A stretch of 21,034 bases of DNA from an uncultured Streptomyces sp. (GTDB lineage: Bacteria > Actinomycetota > Actinomycetes > Streptomycetales > Streptomycetaceae), in assembly GCA_946480485.1 (NCBI GenBank), contig CAMLJW010000031.1, positions 1 to 21,034 on the forward strand. Reading direction: 5' to 3'. The notes under the pieces are model-generated. The model worked only from the letters and a program-made list of their open reading frames with translations. It was not told the DNA's origin and did not search any database. The first letter of the stretch is position 1, and every line of letters starts with the position of its first letter. The translations under genes were made by a program, and so were the position numbers. Positions 5,223 through 12,593 of the stretch are shown in pieces.

Positions 5223-7664
5223 GTGGAGCGTCCACAGGAATGTGCCTCGACGGGGGAGGCGAACCGCCCCGAGCAACGGCCGGAAACGGCCGACACCGCA
5301 CTGGAACTCCTGGTCCACGGCGTCGGAGGCACCACGCCCGAGGAGATGCTGAACGATCCGCGCATCGTGCGGATCACCGGCGACGAGACGGCCGCCGTCT
5401 ACCGCCGCGTCGACGACGCCGACGCGGAAGCGCGGCCCGACGACTACCGCGGCAAACCGGTCCCTGAGGCGTACGTGTGGTGCAACCTCACCTCCGGAAA
5501 CGGCGCCCGCGCTCTGTGGCTGCTGCTCCTTCCGTTCATGGTGGTCAATCTCGCCCATTGGATGCGGCCCACGGTGAGCGACAACCGGAGACGGAGGGTA
5601 CGCCTCTACGGCCTGCTCGTCCGCCTTGCGAGCCTCACGCTCACGGTGCTGCTGGTCGCCGCTGCCTGCGAGGTGGCCCTCGACCTGGTCGCCTGGCAGT
5701 GCGCGGGCACGCCCGCGTGCGCCGCGGAACACTCCTGGCTGGGCTTCCTCTCGCCCGTCGAATCCGACGACGGCTGGTGGAGCCAGCCCGGCCGCCGCCT
5801 CGCCCTCGCCTCCCTGGTGCCCGCCGCCCTCACCGGCCTCCTTTGGTACCTCTCCCACCGCACCTGGAGCGCGTACGAGTCCCAGCGGCCGATGTCCGAC
5901 GAGGACGACCCCGGCGAGGACACCGGCCGCCCGGTCCTCGGCCGCCCCGGCTTCTGGTACGGGCGCAGGCTGGTGGCCCGGCTGCGTGCCGCCCACACCG
6001 CCGCGGGTCTGCTGACGGTCGCCGCCGGGGTCGGCGCCGCCGCCGCCCGCCACGACCGCGAAAACGGTGGGCCGGTCGCCCTGGAAACGCTGGGCTGGCT
6101 TCTCAACGCAGCGTTCATCGTGGGCGCGGTCGTCGTGGTCTGGGTCGTCTGCCGCAGGGGCCGCAGCGAGAGGCGGTTCGACCGGCAACTCGACGAGACC
6201 ATGGTGAGCCGGCTGCCCATCGGCTCCCTCGTCCTGCTCGCCCTCACCCTCCTGTACGCCGGCTGGTCGCGACCGGACTGGCGGTCGGCCCACCGGCTGC
6301 CGGGCGACGGGACGTTCGCCGGTATCGCCCTCGTCCAGGGCCTGCTCGTGTTGGCGATCGGCGTGGTGGCCCACCTCCTGGACCGCACGCACCCCGACAC
6401 CCGCACCGCGATGCGCGGCCTCGCGGGGCCCGCCGTGGCGATGCTGGCCTGTGCTCTGGGCGGTGTGATGTCCGGCGGCGTGGCCCAGCGCGTCGCCGGC
6501 TGGCTCGACGGCACCGAAGGACCGATCGAGGGCCCGCCGGTGTTCCTGACGTGGCAGGCCTCCGTCATCCCGCCCCTCATCGTCGTTCTCCTGGTGCTCT
6601 TCGGCTGGCTGGTCAGGCGCACGGTGCGGCTGCGCCGCGCCGAGATGGACCAGGTGGACCTCGACTACCCGTCGGAGCCCAAGGACGCCGAGCGCACCCG
6701 ACTCATCGCCACAGCACGTGCGATGGCCGCCCTCACCGACCGGGCGCCCCGGATCATCGGCATCACAACCACCGTGACGCTTCTCCTGGGCGCTGTGGCC
6801 CTCCTGGGTGCCATGACGACCGACGAGGTGCCCGGCGAGGCCGCACAAGGAACGTATGCCTTCGTGGAGGGCGCGGCCGAGAGCGCGCAGGCGCTCGGTT
6901 CGTGGCTGATCGGCGTCGGCTTCCTCTTGCTCGTCACCTGGGGCCGCCGCGCCTACCGCGATCCGTCGGCCCGCCGCACCCTGGGCATTCTGTGGGACGT
7001 CGGTACGTTCTGGCCGCGCGCGGCGCATCCCTTCGCGCCCCCCTGTTACGCCGAGCGCGCCGTGCCCGACCTGACCTGGCGCATGGCCACATGGACGCGC
7101 AGGACGGGCGGGCGTCTCGTCATCTCCGGGCACTCCCAGGGCAGCGTCCTCGCGGCCGCCGCGGCCTGGCAGCTCACACCGTCGGTCCGGAGGCGGGTCG
7201 CCCTGCTGACCTACGGCTCACCCCTGGAGCGGCTCTACGGGCGCTGGTTCCCGGCCCACTTCGGACCCGCCGCGCTGAGCAGCCTGCACCGCGAGGTCGA
7301 CTGCTGGCGCAACCTCCACCGAGCCACCGACCCCATCGGCGGCCCCGTCGGGCTGCCCGGTGACCGCGGCCTCCAGGTGGACCGCGAGGCACTCATGGAC
7401 CCTCTCGCCTACGGCCGCACCGCCCAGTACCCGCTGCCCGAGCCGATTCTCGGGCACTCCGACTACCGGGCGGACCCGGCGTTCGCGCACGAGCGGCAGC
7501 GGCTGCTCGCGCGGCTCCGGCCGGACCTACCGCGCCCGCGCCCGGAAGGCCGATCCCCGGAGCCTCCCCGACCCGACGCCGACGCCCCGCCCGACGGCGA
7601 GCCTCACCCTGGTTCGAGGGGGGACGGCGAGCCTCAGGGCAGCTCGGGGAGGTCCTCGGCATAG
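5223..7664 (+). CDS. Multi-spanning membrane protein with an interrupted alpha/beta-hydrolase domain
   Basis: An 813-residue protein from GTG 5223, chosen because GGGGGAAG lies 8 nt upstream; ATG 5190 and ATG 5205 are in frame but lack a ribosome site. Near the N terminus ELLVHGVGG (HG at 32-33) looks like the first strand and oxyanion loop of an alpha/beta-hydrolase. About ten or eleven hydrophobic segments follow (roughly 96-114, 130-154, 192-210, 255-274, 291-309, 333-347, 364-384, 402-421, 444-464, 510-531, 556-572). The C-terminal part carries the nucleophile elbow LVISGHSQGS (Ser638), then candidate Asp703 (ATDPIGG) and His745 (ILGHSDY). I infer a membrane-anchored serine hydrolase, perhaps acting on lipids, whose catalytic fold is split by the membrane domain. 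I know no characterised member. The last ~40 residues are Pro/Asp-rich, and the gene end overlaps the convergent neighbour by 31 bp. Confidence 0.8.
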   Translation: MERPQECASTGEANRPEQRPETADTALELLVHGVGGTTPEEMLNDPRIVRITGDETAAVYRRVDDADAEARPDDYRGKPVPEAYVWCNLTSGNGARALWLLLLPFMVVNLAHWMRPTVSDNRRRRVRLYGLLVRLASLTLTVLLVAAACEVALDLVAWQCAGTPACAAEHSWLGFLSPVESDDGWWSQPGRRLALASLVPAALTGLLWYLSHRTWSAYESQRPMSDEDDPGEDTGRPVLGRPGFWYGRRLVARLRAAHTAAGLLTVAAGVGAAAARHDRENGGPVALETLGWLLNAAFIVGAVVVVWVVCRRGRSERRFDRQLDETMVSRLPIGSLVLLALTLLYAGWSRPDWRSAHRLPGDGTFAGIALVQGLLVLAIGVVAHLLDRTHPDTRTAMRGLAGPAVAMLACALGGVMSGGVAQRVAGWLDGTEGPIEGPPVFLTWQASVIPPLIVVLLVLFGWLVRRTVRLRRAEMDQVDLDYPSEPKDAERTRLIATARAMAALTDRAPRIIGITTTVTLLLGAVALLGAMTTDEVPGEAAQGTYAFVEGAAESAQALGSWLIGVGFLLLVTWGRRAYRDPSARRTLGILWDVGTFWPRAAHPFAPPCYAERAVPDLTWRMATWTRRTGGRLVISGHSQGSVLAAAAAWQLTPSVRRRVALLTYGSPLERLYGRWFPAHFGPAALSSLHREVDCWRNLHRATDPIGGPVGLPGDRGLQVDREALMDPLAYGRTAQYPLPEPILGHSDYRADPAFAHERQRLLARLRPDLPRPRPEGRSPEPPRPDADAPPDGEPHPGSRGDGEPQGSSGRSSA

Positions 7665-10069
7665 AGCAGGGTGAGGTCGTCCGTGCTCGGCTCGTCGAAC
7701 TGGGCGACCCGCCCCGCGTGCCGCTCCACCATCGCCTCGAAGGTCTGCCGCGCCGTACGGCCGTTGCCGAACGCGGGCCCCTTCGGGATCGCCGTGAAGT
7801 ACTTGAGCAGCGCCTCACCGGCACCCGGCGCCAGCTGGTACTCGTGCTCCTCGGCCTGCTGCTCCACGATCCGCAGCAGCTCCTCGGGCACGTAGTCGCT
7901 GAAGGTGATGGTTCGTGAGAAGCGGGAGGCCACACCCGGGTTGATGCTCAGGAAGCGCTCCATCTCGGCCGTGTACCCCGCGACGATCACCACCACCGCC
8001 TCCCGGTGGTCCTCCATCAGCTTCACGAGTGTGTCGATGGCCTCGCGGCCGAAGTCGCGTCCCGAGTCCTCCGGCGAGAGCGCGTACGCCTCGTCGATGA
8101 ACAGCACGCCGCCGCGTGCCTTGTCGAAGGCCTCCTGCGTGCGGATGGCCGTGGAGCCGATGTGCTCACCGACCAGGTCGACCCGGGACACCTCGACGAG
8201 ATGGCCTTTCTCCAGGACGCCGAGTGAGGCCAGGATCTCGCCGTACAGCCGGGCGACCGTCGTCTTGCCGGTGCCGGGGGAGCCGGTGAATACCAGATGG
8301 CGCCGGACGGACGCCGCCTTCAGGCCCGCCTCCTGACGGCGACGGCCCACCTCGATCATGTCGGTGAGGGCGCGCACCTCACACTTGACGCTGTCCAGGC
8401 CCACCAGCGCGTCGAGTTCACCCAGCACGGCCGTCGACGTGCGCGCGGGCGGTCCCGCCTCCTGGGCGGCGACGAGCGGTTCCTGCTCGGTGGTGCGCTG
8501 GCCGGGGATGGTGCCCAGCAGACCGGAGGACTGGCTCGCCTTCTGTACGGCTGTCTCCTGTGCCGGGGGCCGCACATTCGCGCTCTCGTCGCTCGTGCAG
8601 TCCTCGACGACGGGGCCGCTGCCGGACACCTCGCCGCCGGCGGCGTCCGCGAACTCGTAACCCCCGCGCGCGCACCGCTCAGTGCGGCATTTCCTGAGCG
8701 TCGTACGGCAGCCGTCGATCACATGGAAGCCGTAACCGCCGCTGTCCGTGACGCGGCAGCCGTGGAAGCTGCCGCGGCCTCCGGCCGACACATAGAAACC
8801 CGCCTCCGCGGGCGAGGTGACCGTGCACCGCTCGACGGCGGGGTCGGCGCCCTTGGTCACGATCACACCCGTCTGCGTACCGTCCACGGAGCAGCCCGAC
8901 AGGGTGCCGCCGCTGCCGTGGTCCCGGAACCAGGCGCCCGTCGCGGCATCCCGGATCCGGCAGTCGTCGAGCTGCGCGGTGGCGCCGTCGCTCACGGACA
9001 CCGCCGTGTTGCGCACCTGCCACAGGTCGCTGTCGACGACGTCGGCGCGCGAGCCGCGGTCGAGCACGAAGAGTGCGTCCGGCACGTCGTGCACCCGGCA
9101 CGAGTCGAGCACCGCGGTCGCGCCGTCGCTCACCCACACCGCGGGGTAGTCGCCCGTACTGTCGTGGATCTCGCATTGGTTGGCGTCCACGCGCGTGCCC
9201 GGATCCCACACCGACAGGCCGTTGCGCCCGAACTGCCGCACTGTGGAACGGGTCATCGAGAGGACCGAGCGGGAGCGCAGGTCGACCGCGTTCTCCGGGA
9301 CGTCGTGGATACGGCAGTCGGCGAGCGTCAGCACGGCGTCCGTGTCGAGCGTGACACCGTCCGCCGTCGTGCGGTGCACATCGCAGTCGGTGAGATGAGC
9401 CGTGGCCCGTGCGGTGACCTGTACGCCACTGCCCCTGACCTCGTACACCTCGCAGCCGACGGCCTCCAGCGCCGAGTGTTCGCCCGTCACCGACAGACCC
9501 GCGCCCGAGGCATGGTGCACCCGGCAGCGCTCCAGGCGCGGATGGGCGCCGCCGCGCACGGCGATGCCCGACTGGCCGGCCGCGACGACCTCGCATTCCT
9601 CGAACACCCCGCCCCCGCCGTCCAGTACGGCGATGCCGACACCCGCCGGATTGTCCACCGTGCAGCGCCGTACGGTCGGCCGCGCACCGCCACGTACCTC
9701 GAGCCCGGCCGCTGAGCGCGTGACGATCCGGAGGTCCATGAGCTCCGGCGCGCCCTCCTCCACCAGGACCGCGGGAGCGGCCGCGTCCTGGCCCTCCACG
9801 AGCAGGTCCTGGACCACGGCGCAGGCGCGCACCGTGAGGGGCACTCCGTCGACGGGCGCGATGCGTACGGAACCCGGGGAGCCCTCCGGGCCGCGCAGGG
9901 TCACCGTCCGCTGGACAACGAGGTTCTCCCGGTACGTACCGGGAGCGATGGTGAGCACGTCACCGTCGCCCGCGGCCTCCAGGGCGGCGGCGAGCGATGC
10001 GTACTCACCTGTGCGGCGTCGCCACCGTGACGTGCCGGTGTGCGTCACCTGGACCGTGCCCTGTGCCAT
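7634..10069 (-). CDS. Right-handed beta-helix protein fused to a CbxX/EccA-type AAA+ ATPase
   Basis: An 811-residue protein from ATG 10069. Residues ~25-60 (YASLAAALEAAGDGDVLTIAPGTYRENL) open a pectin-lyase-like right-handed beta-helix to ~495, with ~23-residue coils marked by a Cys at each turn. A Gln/Ser/Pro-rich linker (~496-545) leads to a CbxX/CfxQ (SpoVK-like) AAA+ module: Walker A GSPGTGKT (596-603), Walker B VLFIDE (655-660), a sensor-like VIVAGYTAEM (694-703), and a likely Arg finger in ASRFSR (Arg716). The AAA+ module resembles that of EccA from type VII secretion, but the N-terminal TPR region of EccA is replaced by the beta-helix. An in-frame ATG at 10120 would add 17 residues with poor third-position G/C and would cover the likely promoter. 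No signal peptide is seen, so it is probably cytoplasmic. I infer that the helix recognises a partner for ATP-driven remodelling; the substrate is unknown. Confidence 0.9.
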   Translation of the reverse strand: MAQGTVQVTHTGTSRWRRRTGEYASLAAALEAAGDGDVLTIAPGTYRENLVVQRTVTLRGPEGSPGSVRIAPVDGVPLTVRACAVVQDLLVEGQDAAAPAVLVEEGAPELMDLRIVTRSAAGLEVRGGARPTVRRCTVDNPAGVGIAVLDGGGGVFEECEVVAAGQSGIAVRGGAHPRLERCRVHHASGAGLSVTGEHSALEAVGCEVYEVRGSGVQVTARATAHLTDCDVHRTTADGVTLDTDAVLTLADCRIHDVPENAVDLRSRSVLSMTRSTVRQFGRNGLSVWDPGTRVDANQCEIHDSTGDYPAVWVSDGATAVLDSCRVHDVPDALFVLDRGSRADVVDSDLWQVRNTAVSVSDGATAQLDDCRIRDAATGAWFRDHGSGGTLSGCSVDGTQTGVIVTKGADPAVERCTVTSPAEAGFYVSAGGRGSFHGCRVTDSGGYGFHVIDGCRTTLRKCRTERCARGGYEFADAAGGEVSGSGPVVEDCTSDESANVRPPAQETAVQKASQSSGLLGTIPGQRTTEQEPLVAAQEAGPPARTSTAVLGELDALVGLDSVKCEVRALTDMIEVGRRRQEAGLKAASVRRHLVFTGSPGTGKTTVARLYGEILASLGVLEKGHLVEVSRVDLVGEHIGSTAIRTQEAFDKARGGVLFIDEAYALSPEDSGRDFGREAIDTLVKLMEDHREAVVVIVAGYTAEMERFLSINPGVASRFSRTITFSDYVPEELLRIVEQQAEEHEYQLAPGAGEALLKYFTAIPKGPAFGNGRTARQTFEAMVERHAGRVAQFDEPSTDDLTLLYAEDLPELP

Positions 10070-10092
10070 GGCGCTGTTGTGCCCCCAACCTC

Positions 10093-10120
10093 GTTGTACG
10101 CGGTCCTGAGAGGTTGTCAT
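10093..10120 (-). promoter_or_regulatory. Candidate promoter of the beta-helix/AAA+ gene
   Basis: On the minus strand, ATGACA (10120-10115) and TACAAC (10098-10093) are spaced by 16 bp. They resemble -35 and -10 boxes and would give a leader of about 17 nt before ATG 10069, which supports that start over ATG 10120. The -10 box lacks the usual final T, so the match is modest. Confidence 0.3.
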
Positions 10121-10181
10121 TGAGCCCCGTCGCCCCGTTGGATCAGCTCACGGGGGATCGGGCACAGCCTCTCACGACGGT

Positions 10182-10196
10182 GCCGAACAGTTCGGC
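10182..10196. promoter_or_regulatory. Palindrome upstream of the beta-helix/AAA+ gene
   Basis: GCCGAAC (10182-10188) and GTTCGGC (10190-10196) form a perfect 7-bp inverted repeat around a single A. It lies between the AAA+ gene start and the end of the Rv1733c-like gene, roughly 100 bp upstream of the predicted AAA+ transcription start. It could be an operator. A one-base loop makes it a poor terminator. Confidence 0.35.
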
Positions 10197-10248
10197 CGGT
10201 CCACCGTAGCGTGCGCGGGGGCGGAGAGTTGACCGGAGGGAGCGGCTG

Positions 10249-10854
10249 TCAGCTGCCCGTGCCGGTCCTGCCCCAGTCCGGGCCGGCCTGCGACCAAGCC
10301 TGGGCCCAACGGGCGTACCGGTGCCGCACCATGCTCCAGACGACGAGCCGCCGACAGCCCTCGACAAGTCCGGCGTAGACGGCTGCCGTGCCGAATCCGG
10401 CGAGGACGGCGTGCGTCGTCGCTGCAGCGGTGTCCAGGGGGCGGCCCACTATTCGGCCGTGCTCGTCGATCCACATCCTGAACTGGTCGCCGGGCTGAGG
10501 GGACTTGAGTGCGGCCATGACCGTGCCGTGCTGCGCTGTGCCGTCCGGACCCGTCCAGTCGGCGAGCACACGGCTGTGGGAGTCGCGCGCCGAAGACGTC
10601 TCGGGGTCCGGGTCCAGCGGGGTGCTGTCCGCCTTCTTGACCACGGTCGCCTCCACCCAGTGGCGGCTCTGTCGCTGCTGCCGAACGGACTTCTGCAGGG
10701 CATCATGGGCGGCTGAGCCGACCAGCGCGCCGACCAGGGGCGTAGTGACCAGGATCAGCAGCAGCGCCGCCAGTGCCACCCATGCCTCGGCGAGATCGGT
10801 CGCCCGGCGCAGCGGGTTGTGCCGCCAGCGCCAGAGCCCCCTGATGGCCCGCAA
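10249..10854 (-). CDS. Rv1733c-family membrane protein
   Basis: A 201-residue protein matching the actinobacterial family of M. tuberculosis Rv1733c, a membrane protein of unknown function in the dormancy regulon of that organism. The N-terminal RGLWRWRHNPLRRATDLAEA is characteristic. A first membrane helix follows at ~25-47, a ~95-residue soluble loop carries Val/Trp-rich strands (HWVEATVVKK, RVLADWTGPDG, DQFRMWIDEHGRIVGRP), and a second helix lies at ~145-165. Both ends are therefore probably cytoplasmic and the loop outside. The start appears to be TTG 10854, preceded by an AGGGGG tract about 10 nt upstream; no ATG or GTG fits better. The gene lies on the same strand as the AAA+ gene, 179 bp upstream of its start, and could be co-transcribed, although a palindrome and a separate promoter candidate lie between. 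Confidence 0.85.
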   Translation of the reverse strand: MRAIRGLWRWRHNPLRRATDLAEAWVALAALLLILVTTPLVGALVGSAAHDALQKSVRQQRQSRHWVEATVVKKADSTPLDPDPETSSARDSHSRVLADWTGPDGTAQHGTVMAALKSPQPGDQFRMWIDEHGRIVGRPLDTAAATTHAVLAGFGTAAVYAGLVEGCRRLVVWSMVRHRYARWAQAWSQAGPDWGRTGTGS

Positions 10855-10951
10855 TGTCCCGCTACCCCCTTCCGCGGCCGTGATAATGCCGATCGGAGCC
10901 GTCCACGCACGGGGCCGGGAAGGGAGAGCGACATCACCCCTCGTCCCGGTC

Positions 10952-10968
10952 TCTCATGAACTTCTCAT
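10952..10968. repeat. Direct repeat with 11-bp period upstream of the Rv1733c-like gene
   Basis: TCTCAT occurs at 10952-10957 and 10963-10968, exactly 11 bp apart, within a local AT-rich patch about 100 bp before the TTG start. Eleven-bp periodic direct repeats are typical of response-regulator sites such as PHO boxes, but the core GTTCACC of a Streptomyces PHO box is not present, so this is only a candidate site. Confidence 0.25.
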
Positions 10969-11018
10969 TAAACCCAACGGCCCTGCCCGGCGCGCTGGTT
11001 TCCCCCCTCCCGCGAAAT

Positions 11019-11843
11019 CTATTCGAGGATTCTGACCGGATCTCCCAGGCGCACTGTGCCCAGGGACTCCGGCACCACGTTCTGCCCGAAGACCAGTTTG
11101 TCGCCGAAGCGGCGGTGGCGACCGAGGGTGCGCAGCGGCTCACCGCCGCGCTCGGCGGTGTCCTGGTCGGTGGTGGTCACGACGCAGCGCCCGCATCCCT
11201 TGGCGACCCGGAAGGTGGCCTCGCCGATGGCGATCCTTGACCAGCCGTCCTCCGCCCAGGGCGCGGTGCCGTCGACGACCACGTTCGGCCGGAAGCGGTT
11301 CATGGGAAGCGGGCCCTCGCCGGGCCGGTCGCCGCGCGCGATCAGCACGTTGAGGGCGTCGAGGGAACCGAGCGTGGTGAGCAGCAAGGGGTAGCCGTCG
11401 GCGAAACTGACGGTTTCGCCCGCGCGCGCGTACTCCGGATCGAGGGGCCGGCGTGTGGCCGGGTCGTCGAGGTGCACGAGGCGCACGTCTACGCCGAGAT
11501 AGTCGCTGAACCAGGCATGCGCCGCGGCGTCGGCGGAGGCACCCTCCACAAGGTCGCGCCAGATCCGGACCGTCGTCGTGCCGATCGGCTCGGGTATGGG
11601 GACGCTCAGCGGCTCACGGCCGGGCCCGGACAACCGCACACCGCCGCCGGGCAGCGACTCGGCGGCCGCCAACGCCAGGCGCGGATACACGCGTTGGGTG
11701 ACAACCTTGCTCGTCTCGTCGATCAGCACCCAGCGCCGGTCACCCGCCAGGCCCCACGGCTCCACGACGGCCTCGCCCGGGGCGTGGCCCCTGGCCGCCT
11801 TGAGGGGATAGATGTGAATCGAGTGGAGCACCGGCTTCGACAT
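11019..11843 (-). CDS. MOSC domain protein (YcbX/mARC-like molybdenum-cofactor reductase)
   Basis: A 274-residue protein from ATG 11843, chosen because an AGGA ribosome site lies 7 nt upstream and the sequence then starts at the family N terminus (LHSIHIYPLKAARG). An in-frame ATG at 11963 is discarded. Residues ~5-125 are the MOSC N-terminal beta-barrel domain (GDRRWVLID, TQRVYPRLAL), and ~145-272 is the MOSC domain with MNRFRPNVVVDG (181-192) and KGCGRCVVTTTDQDT (215-229). Cys220 corresponds to the cysteine that binds molybdenum in mARC and YcbX, which reduce N-hydroxylated compounds. E. coli YcbX carries a C-terminal [2Fe-2S] domain, which is absent here, so electrons would have to come from a separate protein. 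The natural substrate is unknown. The gene stands alone with no cofactor-biosynthesis genes nearby. Confidence 0.9.
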   Translation of the reverse strand: MSKPVLHSIHIYPLKAARGHAPGEAVVEPWGLAGDRRWVLIDETSKVVTQRVYPRLALAAAESLPGGGVRLSGPGREPLSVPIPEPIGTTTVRIWRDLVEGASADAAAHAWFSDYLGVDVRLVHLDDPATRRPLDPEYARAGETVSFADGYPLLLTTLGSLDALNVLIARGDRPGEGPLPMNRFRPNVVVDGTAPWAEDGWSRIAIGEATFRVAKGCGRCVVTTTDQDTAERGGEPLRTLGRHRRFGDKLVFGQNVVPESLGTVRLGDPVRILE

Positions 11844-11919
11844 GAGGTCATCCTGCCAGCCGCCACCGACATCCCCGCTGAGAGAGCCGGAGACACCCGG
11901 GAGGCCCAAGGGCGTCTCT

Positions 11920-11965
11920 GATTGGCTCAGTGGTCCCCAGCGCTGCTCAGGGATGTGAGCCAATC
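11920..11965. repeat. 10-bp inverted repeat with 26-bp spacer
   Basis: GATTGGCTCA (11920-11929) and TGAGCCAATC (11956-11965) are perfect reverse complements. The dyad lies 77-122 bp upstream of the MOSC start. The long spacer favours a pair of protein-binding half-sites, or a long-loop hairpin, over an intrinsic terminator. Confidence 0.5.
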
Positions 11966-12033
11966 GCCCTCGTGCCCTGGTGCTGAACGGCGGGAGCCGT
12001 CAGTCCTCGTGGCACACTCCTGCGGACGCTGGT

Positions 12034-12058
12034 CGGTGAGGTCTCACCGGTCTCACCG
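12034..12058. repeat. Palindrome with an extra half-site (CGGTGAG/CTCACCG)
   Basis: CGGTGAG (12034-12040), GT, then CTCACCG (12043-12049) form a perfect 7-bp-arm dyad. The right half-site TCTCACCG (12042-12049) is repeated at 12051-12058, nine bp downstream. This may be an operator; neither the regulator nor the controlled gene is clear. Confidence 0.35.
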
Positions 12059-12155
12059 AGGAGCGCGCCCGACGTCGCTTGGGCGCCGGGCGTGTGTGAC
12101 AGGCTGCCACAGGATCGCTGATGTGCGGCTGGTGAGCCTGAGAGATCCGAGGGAC

Positions 12156-12593
12156 TCAGTATCCGCGGTACTGCTGGCCGTTGTACGGATCCTGGTACGG
12201 CGCCGGGGCGGGACGCGGCGCCGCAGGGCGCATCGCCTCGTAGCCCGTGTTGCCCGTGACGGGACGCTGCGGCTGCTGGGCCTGGGCGCCCGGGTAGCCG
12301 CGCGGTCCGGCGGTCTGATGTGGGATGTACGTCGCGGCGGCCTGCTGCAGTGACTGGGGATGCTGAGCCTGCGGGTAGCCGTACGAAGGAGCCTGCGGCG
12401 AGGGAGCGGCCGGCAGGGCGGGCAGCGCTGCCGGAAGCGCGGGCAGATAGCTGCCCGAGTCGTACGCCGAGGGGACCCGGATCGGCGCGATCTGCGGAGT
12501 ACCCCGCTCTGCGACGAGTGAGTCGTAGATCGGAGTGTCCGGGAAGGAGGCGGAGTAGTAACCGCCGCCATAGGTGGAGCGGGGGGAGGTCAT
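12156..12593 (-). CDS. Pro/Tyr/Gln-rich Streptomyces protein (DUF6643-like)
   Basis: A 145-residue protein. The first ~40 residues (MTSPRSTYGGGYYSASFPDT through VAERGTPQIAPIRVP) are what I remember as a strongly conserved Streptomyces N terminus filed as DUF6643; function unknown. The rest is low complexity: an LPALPAALPALPAAP repeat around 50-65, then Tyr/Pro/Gln-rich sequence ending in DPYNGQQYRGY. No signal peptide or membrane segment is visible, so the protein is probably cytoplasmic and partly disordered. ATG 12593 is preferred over the in-frame ATG 12698 because the family N terminus begins here. No Shine-Dalgarno sequence precedes it; instead TAACTT ends 7 nt upstream, suggesting leaderless expression. 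It stands alone. The domain name is from memory; the low-complexity description is direct. Confidence 0.75.
   Translation of the reverse strand: MTSPRSTYGGGYYSASFPDTPIYDSLVAERGTPQIAPIRVPSAYDSGSYLPALPAALPALPAAPSPQAPSYGYPQAQHPQSLQQAAATYIPHQTAGPRGYPGAQAQQPQRPVTGNTGYEAMRPAAPRPAPAPYQDPYNGQQYRGY

Larger units (their letters stand above)
11844..12155. other. Intergenic region upstream of the MOSC gene
   Basis: These 312 bp between two minus-strand genes hold two dyads (11920-11965 and 12034-12058) and no convincing coding frame. Either could belong to the MOSC gene promoter or to the end of the preceding gene. Confidence 0.5.

Noticed and set aside
5061..7133. 690-codon open frame on the minus strand
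   Set aside because: It is a shadow of the membrane hydrolase: composition is Gly/Arg/His/Glu-rich with no domain, while the plus strand has clear membrane helices and the GHSQG motif.
8297..9715. 472-codon plus-strand frame opposite the beta-helix gene
   Set aside because: Ala/Arg/His-rich and apparently periodic only because the opposite strand encodes a repeat protein.
10182..10196. LexA (SOS) box
   Set aside because: The halves CGAAC and GTTCG match an actinobacterial SOS box, but they are separated by one base where four are needed.
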